NCBI RefSeq assembly: GCF_016906305.1
Contig: NZ_JADDOL010000019.1
Coordinates: 1 to 64,000, forward strand
DNA length: 64,000 bases
Origin: Alloalcanivorax marinus
Lineage (GTDB): Bacteria > Pseudomonadota > Gammaproteobacteria > Pseudomonadales > Alcanivoracaceae
Direction: 5' to 3'
Below the pieces are notes generated by a model. The model was not told the origin of the DNA and searched no databases. It worked only from the letters and a program-made list of their open reading frames with translations. This document shows, in pieces, positions 1-7,837 of the stretch; the stretch's first letter is position 1; each line of letters starts with the position of its first letter. The position numbers and the translations under genes are program-made.

Positions 1-192
1 GTTTGTCGGCCACCTTTCTCTCTCGCATACCAACCAGATAATCCGGATACCCCTTTTTTCCAGCTCGGAATAGCGCCGCACCTGCCCGCCAAAAAGATGA
101 AAAAGCAAAATCAGTTTCCAGCGCCCCTCCAGCACGCTCAGTGCCGCCGCCACATCCGCTGCCGCGCTTTCCGGTGTGTATTCCTTACCCAT
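1..192 (-). CDS. HxlR-type winged-helix regulator, N-terminal part (runs off the window)
   Basis: The 64 visible residues begin at an ATG at 192 and contain the HxlR hallmark GRWKLILLFHL (about residues 23-33) followed by a wing-like RRYSELEK. HxlR proteins are small DNA-binding repressors or activators. After SELEK the family normally continues with a stretch like IPGISQKML, but here it reads RGIRIIWLVCE, which does not match. A frameshift near the run of A/G at about 55-62 or a broken gene is possible. The gene is divergent from the SnoaL-like gene at 286. Only the first half of a normal HxlR protein (about 110 aa) is visible. Confidence 0.6.
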   Translation of the reverse strand, partial: MGKEYTPESAAADVAAALSVLEGRWKLILLFHLFGGQVRRYSELEKRGIRIIWLVCERERWPTN

Positions 193-285
193 AGGTAACC
201 CACTTACTTTCTAGTGCGTTCTTGATGAACGGAAACGTCATGACCAAACTTCAAGGCCTCCCAGTCATCGCCCAGGTAACCGACC

Positions 286-612
286 ATGGCCATACCACTC
301 CCCGCCCCAATTGCTCTTTTTTTTGAGTTGAGCAACAAGGAAGACAGCACGTCACTGGAACGCTGCTTCGCAACCGATGCGCGTGTGCATGACGAAAAGC
401 GGACCCACCGGGGGATCACCGAGATCAGAAACTGGTTTATCGAAGCCAAGAAGAAGTACAGCTATACGGCGGAACCGCTGGAAATGGAAGACGATGAGGC
501 AACCGTTACCGTGCGCGCCCGGGTCTCGGGCAACTTTCCCGGTAGCCCGGCGGTGTTGCGCTACGTCTTCGAACTGCGCGACGGCAGGATTCAGTCACTC
601 GCCATCGGCTAA
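286..612 (+). CDS. SnoaL-like / NTF2-fold protein
   Basis: 108 aa, the length of a single SnoaL/NTF2-like cone domain. The N-terminal helix, a DARVHDE segment, RNWFIEAKKKY and C-terminal strands ending in YVFELRDGRIQSLAIG are typical of SnoaL-like polyketide-cyclase/isomerase-fold proteins, whose small-molecule ligand usually cannot be told from sequence. It is transcribed away from the HxlR-type gene, so the regulator may control it. Its 3' end overlaps the convergent methionine aminopeptidase gene by 18 bp. The exact reaction is unknown. Confidence 0.7.
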   Translation: MAIPLPAPIALFFELSNKEDSTSLERCFATDARVHDEKRTHRGITEIRNWFIEAKKKYSYTAEPLEMEDDEATVTVRARVSGNFPGSPAVLRYVFELRDGRIQSLAIG

Positions 613-1386
613 CCGAAAGCGCTCTTCGTCCCGGAGCGTCAGCACCTCGAAGCCGTCCGCCGTCACCGCGATGGTGTGCTCCCATTGCGCGGACAAGCGT
701 TTGTCGCGGGTGACCACGGTCCAGCCATCGGGCAGGGTGCGCACCGCCGCCTTGCCCTGGTTGATCATCGGCTCGATGGTGAAGGTCATGCCTTCGCGCA
801 GCACGATGCCGGTGCCGGCCTGGCCGTAATGGAGAACCTGCGGGGCTTCGTGCATTTCACGGCCGATGCCGTGGCCGCAATACTCGCGGACCACGGAATA
901 ACCGTAGCTCTGCGCGTGGGCCTGAATCGCGAGGCCCACATCACCGAGGGTGGCGCCGGGTCGGACCGCGCGGATGCCGGCCCACATAGCCTCATAGGTG
1001 GCGTCGACAAGCCGCCGCGCGTGGGGCGAGACCTTGCCGATCAGATACATCTTGCTGGAGTCGGCGATAAAGCCCCCCTTCTCCAGGGTGATGTCCACGT
1101 TGATGATATCGCCGGCCTTGAGGATTTTCTTCGCCGAGGGCACCCCGTGGCACACCACCTGATTCACCGAGGTATTGAGCACATACTCGAAGCCGTACTG
1201 CCCCTTGCTGGCCGGGCGGGCGCCCAGCTCATCGACGATGTAACGCTCCACCCGGTCGTTGATCTCCAGGGTGGAGAGCCCCGCGGCCATCCAACCGTCC
1301 ACATACGCGAATACCGACGCCAGCAGCCGCCCGGACTCGCGCATCAGCGCCAGCTCGGCCTCGGTCTTCAGAATCGCGTCAGCCAC
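595..1386 (-). CDS. map: Type I methionine aminopeptidase (ParD-linked copy)
   Basis: 263 aa, the normal length for type Ia MetAP, which removes the initiator methionine from nascent proteins in the cytoplasm. All five metal ligands are visible: D98 (VDIT), D109 (ADSSKM), H172 (GHGIG), E205 (TIEPM) and E236 (QWEHT). The substrate-side H80 (VCHGVPS) is also present. There is no N-terminal SEC-C extension. The start overlaps the end of the ParD-like gene by 8 bp, so the two form a tightly coupled operon. The housekeeping map gene usually sits beside rpsB/tsf, so this is probably an accessory second copy; the rest of the genome would be needed to confirm that. Confidence 0.93.
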   Translation of the reverse strand: MADAILKTEAELALMRESGRLLASVFAYVDGWMAAGLSTLEINDRVERYIVDELGARPASKGQYGFEYVLNTSVNQVVCHGVPSAKKILKAGDIINVDITLEKGGFIADSSKMYLIGKVSPHARRLVDATYEAMWAGIRAVRPGATLGDVGLAIQAHAQSYGYSVVREYCGHGIGREMHEAPQVLHYGQAGTGIVLREGMTFTIEPMINQGKAAVRTLPDGWTVVTRDKRLSAQWEHTIAVTADGFEVLTLRDEERFRLADGE

Positions 1387-1585
1387 CGGCCACCCGCCGG
1401 ATATCCACCTCGGCCAGTTTCAACTGCTCGCGCACGATCCCGGAAAAAGACAGCTCCGGATTGGCCTCCGCCAGCATGCCGATTTTGATCCAGAACTCGG
1501 CCTGGGCGTTGATGGAACGCACCATCACCGAGCTGGCCTTGCGGATCTCCTCGTGGAGGTCGTCGTTGATCTTTACGATGCCCAT
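1379..1585 (-). CDS. ParD-like antitoxin-family protein
   Basis: 68 aa. It begins MGIVKINDDLHEEIRKAS, a ribbon-helix-helix start, and continues with VMVRSINAQAEFWIKIGMLAEANPEL, the signature of the ParD-like family (PF11903). No ParE toxin gene follows. The next gene, overlapping by 8 bp, encodes a methionine aminopeptidase, and to my recollection this pairing recurs in proteobacteria. Ribbon-helix-helix proteins usually repress their own promoter, and an AT-rich inverted repeat lies just upstream (1595-1626). Whether it acts as an antitoxin or only as a regulator of map is not known. Confidence 0.8.
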   Translation of the reverse strand: MGIVKINDDLHEEIRKASSVMVRSINAQAEFWIKIGMLAEANPELSFSGIVREQLKLAEVDIRRVAGG

Positions 1586-1594
1586 GGACTGGCT

Positions 1595-1626
1595 CTATAT
1601 ATGAAACGTATATGGATCATATATAG
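1595..1626. promoter_or_regulatory. AT-rich inverted repeat, candidate ParD-like operator
   Basis: CTATATATGA (1595-1604) and TCATATATAG (1617-1626) form a perfect 10-bp inverted repeat with a 12-bp spacer. It starts 10 bp upstream of the ParD-like ATG and is strikingly AT-rich for this region. The TATATAT runs could also supply a -10 box. Autoregulation by the ribbon-helix-helix protein is inferred from position and symmetry. Confidence 0.55.
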
Positions 1627-1633
1627 CAAAACC

Positions 1634-2110
1634 TCAGGTGGCAACAGGGCGCTCCACCGCCAAATGGTAGGTCGTGAAACGCCGGCCCGACAGCTCGCTC
1701 CCGTGCACCTTGTGAGCCATTCTGGCCAGCGACCGGTATTCGGGTCGGCTACCGAGAAGATGAAAAACCACGTCCTCGTGGCCGAATTCGCTGGCCCAGT
1801 CCATCAGGGTCCTGAACACGGCTATTCCGAGCCCCCAGGCCTTATGGGACAACACAATCGCCAGTTCGAACCCATGGTCGTCCGGCTGAATTCCGCACCA
1901 GCCCGCCAGGTTCCCATCCACACGAATCGCGCGAACCCGGCAACCGGGCAGCGCGTCCACAGCCAGCTTTTCTTGCACCCAGCCTCTGATACCGGCCGAA
2001 TCGAAATAGGCATGATTCACCAAATGCCTGCGAAGTGGCTCCTGGTTCATCAGGCCGAGGAGCGCTTCCGGTTCGACCCGGTCAAGCGCGACGAACTCCA
2101 GGTTTTTCAT
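1634..2110 (-). CDS. GNAT-family N-acetyltransferase
   Basis: 158 aa from the ATG at 2110, chosen over an ATG 33 bp upstream because GAAAGGA lies just before it. The order of GNAT elements is visible: an N-terminal strand and helix (LEFVALDRVEPEALLGLMN), a central VDGNLAGWCGIQP strand, and AIVLSHKAWGLGIAVFRTLMDWA, which corresponds to the acetyl-CoA pyrophosphate loop and following helix. The acceptor substrate cannot be named. It lies 39 bp downstream of the GFA-family gene on the same strand and may be co-transcribed with it. Confidence 0.75.
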   Translation of the reverse strand: MKNLEFVALDRVEPEALLGLMNQEPLRRHLVNHAYFDSAGIRGWVQEKLAVDALPGCRVRAIRVDGNLAGWCGIQPDDHGFELAIVLSHKAWGLGIAVFRTLMDWASEFGHEDVVFHLLGSRPEYRSLARMAHKVHGSELSGRRFTTYHLAVERPVAT

Positions 2111-2149
2111 AACCGTTCCTTTCCCACCCGCCATTAAACGCAAAGCGCT

Positions 2150-2605
2150 CTACTCCGACAGGCTCGCGTATTCGCTCAGCAAAGCGGGGAACCGATCCTC
2201 GGGCGGGAAGCCGTCAAAGCTGTGCGTGGCGCCGGTGCTTGCCCACGCCAGCTTTTCCTTGGTGAAGGTCTCGATAAAGGGCCGGTAGTCGGCGGCGTTC
2301 TCAAACATGGTCGAGCGCACATTGACGAAATCGCCCACGCCCTCCGGGCGCGTGAACAGCCAGCTCATGCAGTAATCGCAGAAGAAATGCCGCGTGGCGC
2401 CGTGCAGGCCACCGATTACCGGCTCCCCCCGCGTGACGCTGAACGCCTCGCCGGGAAACAGCGCGCTCAGGCTGAACGCGCTGGAGGACATGCGCTGACA
2501 ACCGGTGCAATGGCAGGCCATGGTGACCAGAGGGCGGGCATGGACTTCGAATTCAACCCGTCCGCAACGGCAGCGCCCCTTGGCGCTGGAGGAAACGTCC
2601 GACAT
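2150..2605 (-). CDS. GFA-family zinc protein (glutathione-dependent formaldehyde-activating-like)
   Basis: 151 aa. Zinc-binding cysteines appear in the usual order: CRCG near residue 12, CHCTGCQ near 31-37, and CDYC near 76-79. This is the GFA/CENP-V fold. The founding member was described as speeding the addition of formaldehyde to glutathione, but most family members have no proven reaction. The protein has no signal peptide, so it should be cytoplasmic. It sits in a minus-strand run of small accessory genes. Confidence 0.85.
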   Translation of the reverse strand: MSDVSSSAKGRCRCGRVEFEVHARPLVTMACHCTGCQRMSSSAFSLSALFPGEAFSVTRGEPVIGGLHGATRHFFCDYCMSWLFTRPEGVGDFVNVRSTMFENAADYRPFIETFTKEKLAWASTGATHSFDGFPPEDRFPALLSEYASLSE

Positions 2606-2756
2606 AACGATGGACCTCGCTGTTGGGTGGAGAAGCCATCATAACCATTCTCAGAGAAATATCAGGAACCGCTTGCGGGATTGTCGTGGCGGCTCTTCAG
2701 CCATGACTGCCCGTCATTTTTCGCATGGCGGCGCCTGGCTCGCTCCAGAATCAGTC

Positions 2757-3185
2757 TCACGGGCGCCCTTGAATCGGCCGCACCGCGATAAACCAGGTCG
2801 GCTGCATCGACTCGAAATCGGTACGAACGTTCTTCGGCAGGTAGGCCGCCGAATCCAGCACCGCCACCCTACCGTCCTGGCGACGGAACACCACCCAGTG
2901 CCAGAAATCGCGGCCACCCTCCCGGTGATGTTTGATCGCCAGCAAGGCGCAATCCGGCAGACTATCCCAAGACTCGAAAGGCAGCTCATTGTCAGACGTC
3001 TCGACGCCAAACCGCGACAGCATTCGCCGCACATAGCGGGTATCCGACCAAAGACGTTCATCCTCCGCCTCTATGCCCATGCCGTTGGCGATGGCCTTCA
3101 TCTCCACATAGCTCTTACCGAGGATATTGGCCACGGAGGCAATGCCGCAGCCGGAGACTTCTTCCTGTATAACCGAAGTGAACAA
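2757..3185 (-). CDS. C39-like cysteine peptidase domain protein
   Basis: 142 aa from a TTG start preceded by AGGAGCAGG. The papain-like triad expected for C39 peptidases is visible: Q7 (oxyanion hole), C13 in SGCGIASVANILG, H96 in DFWHWVVF and D111 in VAVLDS. C39 domains cleave double-glycine leaders of exported peptides when fused to ABC exporters, but this is a free domain without membrane segments or a transporter nearby. The substrate is therefore unknown. It might act as a stand-alone protease or a degenerate member. Confidence 0.65.
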   Translation of the reverse strand: MFTSVIQEEVSGCGIASVANILGKSYVEMKAIANGMGIEAEDERLWSDTRYVRRMLSRFGVETSDNELPFESWDSLPDCALLAIKHHREGGRDFWHWVVFRRQDGRVAVLDSAAYLPKNVRTDFESMQPTWFIAVRPIQGRP

Positions 3186-3262
3186 TGAAACCTGCTCCTA
3201 CAATCTTCTTGAACCACTTGATGGGCCGGTCCCGCGCTACCGCTGCGCCTACATGTGCTCCA

Positions 3263-3601
3263 TTATTCGTTGAAAATAATCCAGGCACCGGGCAGCTCCA
3301 ATGCTTCGGCGCACCGCGCCGCATCACGGGTAAGAGGGACATTCAAAACCACGCCGGAGCTGAACTGCAGAGTGAAATGGGACTGCTTCTCAAGAACGGC
3401 ACCCTCGATACTCTCACCGATCTGAAGCAGCAGGTTATCGCAGAAGCCGCTGTCACACCGCGCCAGGGCTTCTCCGGACGGTAGATGAAGCCGGGGCTCA
3501 TTCAGGATGGTCAGGGTGCGGTCCTGAAACTGCAATTGAATATAATCGTGCACAAACCAGACCTGGGAAAGAGGCTCGTAGTCCATCAATTCTCCGATCA
3601 T
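3263..3601 (-). CDS. Unrecognised small protein
   Basis: 112 aa, mostly predicted strands (WFVHDYIQLQFQDRTLTILNEPRL and HFTLQFSSGVVLNVPL), ending in GAWIIFNE. The beta-rich layout recalls small DUF6188-like or immunity-type proteins, but I cannot assign it. A second in-frame ATG at 3586 has GGAG 5 nt upstream and may be the true start. There is no signal peptide or membrane segment. The gene is in the same orientation as the C39-like gene 77 bp downstream. Confidence 0.55.
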   Translation of the reverse strand: MIGELMDYEPLSQVWFVHDYIQLQFQDRTLTILNEPRLHLPSGEALARCDSGFCDNLLLQIGESIEGAVLEKQSHFTLQFSSGVVLNVPLTRDAARCAEALELPGAWIIFNE

Positions 3602-3745
3602 CCGCCCCCCCCCTTTTGAATAAGTCCACGACCAAATCCCAGAGCCAGACCATGCGCATTGCTTTACGAAAATTCTAAAGCGGCAAGGTTCGCTCCGATA
3701 CCGGCGAGCCCCTGAAAAGACAGCATCAAGAGATGGAGCCCCCGG

Positions 3746-3937
3746 CTAACGATAAGGTTTGCCACCTTCTTTGGTGGGCCAACCATAAATCTTGACGTGG
3801 TTTACAAACCGGTCTTTTTCCGACTGTTGCTCCGAAGATAGTTGGTAGCCACCCCACTGTTCGGTGAAATAATGATTGTGGGGAAAGTCACCGGACTCGG
3901 CCCGCTCAGCCGGTTCAAGCAGTTCTTTCGCCAGCAA
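3746..3937 (-). CDS. Possible small ORF or gene remnant
   Basis: 63 aa, opening only with TTG. The frame stays open upstream to 3997 without any ATG or GTG. The sequence is hydrophilic, with HYFTEQWGGYQLSSEQQSEK and HVKIYGWPTKEGG. It could be the C-terminal end of a lost larger gene. No RBS stands out. I list it because the 143-bp and 23-bp flanks hold nothing better. Confidence 0.3.
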   Translation of the reverse strand: MLAKELLEPAERAESGDFPHNHYFTEQWGGYQLSSEQQSEKDRFVNHVKIYGWPTKEGGKPYR

Positions 3938-3960
3938 CGCCAGACCGCGCGGCCCTGTTT

Positions 3961-4332
3961 CTAACCTCGGTACAACAGGTACAGCCGCTTGATCTCCCTA
4001 CCGCTGCACTCCAGGACCACCACCTGGTCGTCGTTGAATCGGACTTCGGCGATATTGCGTTTTTTCGAGTAGAACGAGCCGGCGACCGCCAGGACGATGG
4101 CGATAATCACGCCGATCACATTCAACAGCAGCCCCAGCAGCACACTAAAAAGCAGCAGGCCGATAATAAATCCGACTACACCGAACTTTCTTTCCTTGAC
4201 CACACGGGCTGATACTGACGCAACCTGATCCGCGCGATAGGTCACTTTGTTCGCGCCTTTGATCACCAGCGTGTCATTGTTGCTGACAGACGCCGAGCCA
4301 CTCACCCCAAAATTCCCACCAACTATTTTCAT
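3961..4332 (-). CDS. Small membrane protein of unknown function
   Basis: 123 aa from the ATG at 4332, chosen because GGGGAGAAAA precedes it directly. The N-terminal half is soluble and strand-rich (NDTLVIKGANKVTYRADQVASVSAR). Two adjacent hydrophobic segments follow at about residues 50-85 (VVGFIIGLLLFSVLLGLLLNV and IGVIIAIVLAVAG). A basic YSKKRN turn and a short soluble tail follow. The pattern suggests an inner-membrane protein with both domains in the cytoplasm. No family is recognised. Confidence 0.6.
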   Translation of the reverse strand: MKIVGGNFGVSGSASVSNNDTLVIKGANKVTYRADQVASVSARVVKERKFGVVGFIIGLLLFSVLLGLLLNVIGVIIAIVLAVAGSFYSKKRNIAEVRFNDDQVVVLECSGREIKRLYLLYRG

Positions 4333-4436
4333 TTTTCTCCCCAATCTACCCTTGGCGGCCAAGCCGTGCTTTTAAGGCCTGACCAAATCTGATTTCCAGG
4401 CAAAACGCCCGGGGCAGATTAAAGACGTGACCGGCT

Positions 4437-5003
4437 TCACAAGTCAACACCTGTAAACCCGGCTTGGGTGGAATCCGGTCCGATGATTTTTTGAATAAAG
4501 GCGATGCGGTTCGCCACGGCAACCCGTGGTACTTCCACTGTCCGGTAGCCCCACTGCGTGTACCAGCGGCTCATTCCCTGGAACACTTCCACCGCCTCCT
4601 CGAAGCTCTGGTCCCGCTCCGCGTCGGTGCCGTAGATGGCCTCCCAGGGGGGCAGCAGGAACACGATGTTGCTGTAGGGAAAGCGCCGGACCAGAGCGTC
4701 CACTTCCTCCCGCGTAATGGCGCGGGCCTGATCAAGCATGTAAAGCGCGTCCAGCACGCCGCGATCAAAGAAGGTCACGCCGTCGAGAGCCTGGACGGCC
4801 CGGTACTGCTCCATGTCCGAGGCCAGGATTTCCCGGGCGAAGGCGGCCGGGTCCGGCCGGGGCGACAGTCCTTGCGCCAGCCGGGCGCGGATAATCCGCC
4901 GGGCGCCCTCGGGCGCCACCCGATAGCCTCGCTCCGCCAGCGCCTCCAGCAGGGTGGTCTTACCGCCGCCGGGCCCTCCGGTGATTACGAAGGCTTGGTT
5001 CAT
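4437..5003 (-). CDS. AAA-family (NadR/AAA_28-like) P-loop ATPase or kinase
   Basis: 188 aa from the ATG at 5003, which overlaps the stop of the Nudix gene (ATGA) and has GGAGAG upstream. It opens with FVITGGPGGGKTTLLEALAERGYRVAPEGARRIIR, a Walker A motif followed by the helix-E-R pattern of AAA_28/NadR-type P-loop proteins. FFDRGVLDALYML resembles the following substrate-side motif and IVFLLPPWEAIY a Walker-B-like strand. Related proteins phosphorylate nucleosides or small molecules. Coupling to a Nudix hydrolase suggests work on nucleotide-type metabolites, which is inference. Confidence 0.8.
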   Translation of the reverse strand: MNQAFVITGGPGGGKTTLLEALAERGYRVAPEGARRIIRARLAQGLSPRPDPAAFAREILASDMEQYRAVQALDGVTFFDRGVLDALYMLDQARAITREEVDALVRRFPYSNIVFLLPPWEAIYGTDAERDQSFEEAVEVFQGMSRWYTQWGYRTVEVPRVAVANRIAFIQKIIGPDSTQAGFTGVDL

Positions 5004-5494
5004 CCTTGCTCTCCATGTTCGTGCTTTGCCAGGGAGATCCATGGTGCGGGTTTATCCTTGATGATATCCGCCAGAAGATCCGCCAGGTTCTCGGGTTTGA
5101 AAGACTGGGGGCCCTCGGCCCGCATTGCCTCCAGCGACCACCACTTCCATCGCTGGATGGTGGCCTTTTCTTCCTCGGTCCAATCCGCCGCGAACACCCG
5201 CGCAGCGCCTGGGCAGCGCACCAGGTAATAACGCTCCCGCCACAGTGCCGGCTGCGAACGGGCCACGGCGAACACCGCCTCGCGCTCCATCACCAGTGGC
5301 CCGATCTCCTCGCGCAAACCGGTCTCTTCGTACAGCTCCCGGCTGGCCGTTTCCAAATAGGACTCCCCCGGCTTCAGTTCGCCGCCTACCGTGGCCCAGA
5401 AAGGGCTCGACGTATGTTCATCCTGATACTGGAACAGCAACAAGGCATTCCGCTCGTCCAGAACCATGAGTCTGGAACAGTGACGTACGTGCAT
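5000..5494 (-). CDS. Nudix hydrolase
   Basis: 164 aa. The Nudix box is complete in the form G-x5-E-x7-REUxEExGU (from GGELKPGESYLET through SRELYEETGL, about residues 38-60). It follows FWATVGGELKPGE, which matches nucleoside-diphosphate-X pyrophosphatases. The start is taken at ATG 5494 because the frame above it offers only TTG. The gene overlaps the next one by 4 bp. Substrate unknown; candidates are damaged or modified nucleotides. Confidence 0.88.
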   Translation of the reverse strand: MHVRHCSRLMVLDERNALLLFQYQDEHTSSPFWATVGGELKPGESYLETASRELYEETGLREEIGPLVMEREAVFAVARSQPALWRERYYLVRCPGAARVFAADWTEEEKATIQRWKWWSLEAMRAEGPQSFKPENLADLLADIIKDKPAPWISLAKHEHGEQG

Positions 5495-5566
5495 TCTTCT
5501 CAAGCTCCAACGAAAAGGGCGGTGGGTTCAGGCAAGGTCCGGGGATCGGCGGCGGGCAGCGGGAGG

Positions 5567-6085
5567 CTACTTGATCTCCGGCGCATTACTCCGCAACGCC
5601 TCAAGGAGCCGGGGAAGATCGAAGCCACGGTCGCCGATGGACGTCGGAATCACGTAGAAGAGTTTCGGCATAATAAGGATAAGTATGTACTGGTCGTTCC
5701 TACGCCATTTGTAGATCGTGTCCCAGCGGGTCAGTCCGCCGCCGTCCGCGGAAGAAAGCAGCAGCCCCTCGTCCTTCATTTCCACCGTGAACTCTTCTTC
5801 CTGCATCGACTTATAGTTGTCGTAATGGCGCCCCAGCATCAGCGGCGTCAAGAACAACTGCACGGCCGAAAAGAACAAAACCCAGCCGACCATACCGCCG
5901 ACAATGGCACCGGCCACCGTGGGAGGCACGAAGCAGGCCACCACCGCCAAGGCACCGAGAATCGAGGCCGAAATGACCAGCAGTTTCCGGGTGGGCCGGG
6001 CGTACAGCCGGCCCGCCGCGATGTAGTCTTGCCTGGAAATCCGGTAAACCGCCCGAGCCCCCGGGGTCGGACCATCATAACTCAT
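5567..6085 (-). CDS. YcxB-like membrane protein
   Basis: 172 aa from the ATG at 6085, with AGGGGAA upstream. Two hydrophobic segments occur at about residues 35-80 (LLVISASILGALAVVACFV and AIVGGMVGWVLFFSAVQLFL). A soluble C-terminal domain follows with EEEFTVEMKDEGLLLSSADGGGLTRWDTIYKWRRNDQYILILI, the layout of the YcxB-like domain (PF14317), whose role is unknown. Predicted inner-membrane, C-terminus in the cytoplasm. Confidence 0.75.
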   Translation of the reverse strand: MSYDGPTPGARAVYRISRQDYIAAGRLYARPTRKLLVISASILGALAVVACFVPPTVAGAIVGGMVGWVLFFSAVQLFLTPLMLGRHYDNYKSMQEEEFTVEMKDEGLLLSSADGGGLTRWDTIYKWRRNDQYILILIMPKLFYVIPTSIGDRGFDLPRLLEALRSNAPEIK

Positions 6086-6178
6086 TGATTTTGTTCCCCT
6101 ACCTGCGCCCAAAAGGCCTCTCTGTGGGGCTAGAGCACCCCTTTTGCCCGGAAAAAACCGCGCCCGGACTTGGGCACG

Positions 6179-6751
6179 CTAAGGCCCGCACCGCCACTCG
6201 CCCGGCCAGGCCCGCTGCGCGCCATCGGCCCGGTCGTAGGTCAAAGTGGCCGGCCGTGGCGGAGACTCGCCGCCCTCGGTAGGTTCGCCGGTGACCTGGA
6301 TGCGAACCGTCTTGCCCTTGCCATTGAACGTCGGGGAGTCCGTGATGCCGTCGAAGCCGCCCGGCGCCGACACCGGTTCCACGTAGCCGGCCACCTTGAC
6401 CACGCCCCGGGCCGGTTCCGACGACGCCACATTGCCCATGGCGATCAACAGCACCTCGCCGTCCTCCGTGGTGAACTGGCAGCCCAGTTCGCCGGGCAGG
6501 TCCGCCTGGCGCATATCTTCCGCCGCCAGGACATTGAGCGTGATCGCTGAACCGTCACCTCCGGTGGTCTCCCCGGAAGGGGCCGCCGGTTCCTGGATTG
6601 TCGTATCGGCCGGTGCCTTGGGCGAGGACTCGGGCGCCGGCTCCGAGCCGGCCTCCGAGGCCGAGTCCGAGCACCCAGCCATCAGGGTGAGGGCCAGAGC
6701 ACAGGCGGACAAAGCGCAGGAAAGCGGAGCCGCACGCCGGGGAAAAGACAT
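6179..6751 (-). CDS. Putative lipoprotein of unknown function
   Basis: 190 aa. Three ATGs lie in a row (6757, 6754, 6751). The third is best placed, 6 nt after a strong AAGGAGGA. A positively charged start and hydrophobic stretch lead to the lipobox LMAGC. A low-complexity Ser/Glu/Pro/Ala linker of about 45 residues follows, then a folded domain with four scattered cysteines (GCQFTTEDGEVLLIAMG through WRCGP). It should be anchored to the outer or inner membrane facing the periplasm. No domain is recognised. Confidence 0.65.
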   Translation of the reverse strand: MSFPRRAAPLSCALSACALALTLMAGCSDSASEAGSEPAPESSPKAPADTTIQEPAAPSGETTGGDGSAITLNVLAAEDMRQADLPGELGCQFTTEDGEVLLIAMGNVASSEPARGVVKVAGYVEPVSAPGGFDGITDSPTFNGKGKTVRIQVTGEPTEGGESPPRPATLTYDRADGAQRAWPGEWRCGP

Positions 6752-6795
6752 CATCATTCCTCCTTGAAAACCCAGCCCGTGGCTGGAGGGGCAAG

Positions 6796-7356
6796 TCATT
6801 CAGATTCAGGTTCGAACTCGGCCTTTACGCGAGCGGAGAGCAAGCACCCGATCAATCCACCCAGGATACCGATCAAGACGAGCATTACGAGCCCGCTAGC
6901 AACTCGCGCCACCAGTTGCATGGCCTCGGCGTCTATGTGCGGATCCAGAGGCGCGCCCGACGGGAAGAGAAGCCCGATCAGGACCTGCTGAAAGACGAAG
7001 ACCGCGATGCTCCAAACAATGCCAAGCACAAAGATTCCGATCAACATCATGCGAGCCCAACCCCGACGCCTGAGCAAGCCCACCGCGCCGATGAAGAGGG
7101 CCAGGGAGGCCACGAAAAATGTGGGAAGCACGAAGTGCAAACTCGAAACGATGAAAGACGCCATCTCAGTCGCCTTCTCGCCCTTCAAGTTTTCCTGAAG
7201 AGCCTGCTGCAGCTCCGACAACGAAAAAAAAGAAAAGAACAAAGCGCTTTGAAAAGTCGCAATCAGGACGCTAATCGCACTCAGCCCAATGAGTACCCAG
7301 GCCATCACTGTGACCCAAGAGGGGTCTACCAGACGGTTCTTCAAGATCCGCCCCAT
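6796..7356 (-). CDS. Four-helix membrane protein of unknown function
   Basis: 186 aa with four hydrophobic segments: about 16-45 (VMAWVLIGLSAISVLIA), 68-95 (SSLHFVLPTFFVASLALFIGAVGLL), 100-128 (MMLIGIFVLGIVWSIAVFV) and 150-172 (GLVMLVLIGILGGLIGCLL). The loop after the first helix is amphipathic. No motif is recognised. The secreted protein gene lies 15 bp upstream on the same strand, so the two may be an operon. Confidence 0.65.
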   Translation of the reverse strand: MGRILKNRLVDPSWVTVMAWVLIGLSAISVLIATFQSALFFSFFSLSELQQALQENLKGEKATEMASFIVSSLHFVLPTFFVASLALFIGAVGLLRRRGWARMMLIGIFVLGIVWSIAVFVFQQVLIGLLFPSGAPLDPHIDAEAMQLVARVASGLVMLVLIGILGGLIGCLLSARVKAEFEPESE

Positions 7357-7371
7357 ATCGATGACAAAGTG

Positions 7372-7698
7372 TCAGTCGCCACACGTTTTCCTGAGTTTGG
7401 CATAGGCCTCCCGGCCGAAATAGGTTTTCCTGGAGTAATGGTAGTGCGCCCCTTCTTTCTGCATTCTGTAGGAGTAAATTTCACCCCTCATGCAAACCGT
7501 CCGATCATCGAGAAAAATCACATCCGGGTTATAGCCGAAATAACCGATATACCCGTAGCCAGTCTTCTCGAAAACGGTGCCGTCTTTCATCTTATAGATA
7601 TCATCGGAATTGGACTCGTACTCTAATGTGGTCACTTCCAACCCGTGAACCAGCCCGCTACAAGACAGCAAAAGCCCCACGAACAGAACACCTCTCAC
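7372..7698 (-). CDS. Secreted small protein of unknown function
   Basis: 108 aa with a clear signal peptide (MRGVLFVGLLLSCSGLVHG, cleavage after HG or nearby). The mature part is rich in Tyr and Gly (KTGYGYIGYFGYNPDV, GAHYHYSRKTYFGREAYAK) and has two cysteines (CMRGEIYSYR and RKTCGD) that could form a disulfide. It is likely periplasmic. No family is recognised. Confidence 0.6.
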   Translation of the reverse strand: MRGVLFVGLLLSCSGLVHGLEVTTLEYESNSDDIYKMKDGTVFEKTGYGYIGYFGYNPDVIFLDDRTVCMRGEIYSYRMQKEGAHYHYSRKTYFGREAYAKLRKTCGD

Positions 7699-7837
7699 CG
7701 CTTTACCCTCTTATAAAAGCAGCCGCAGTCAGGCTCGAAACCACCCGAAGAGGCCGGCATTTCTTCATTTTTGTATGGGCAGATAGAACCAGAAACCCGG
7801 GCGCATGACAAATGCGGGCTGTAAGCGCGGCAGGTTT

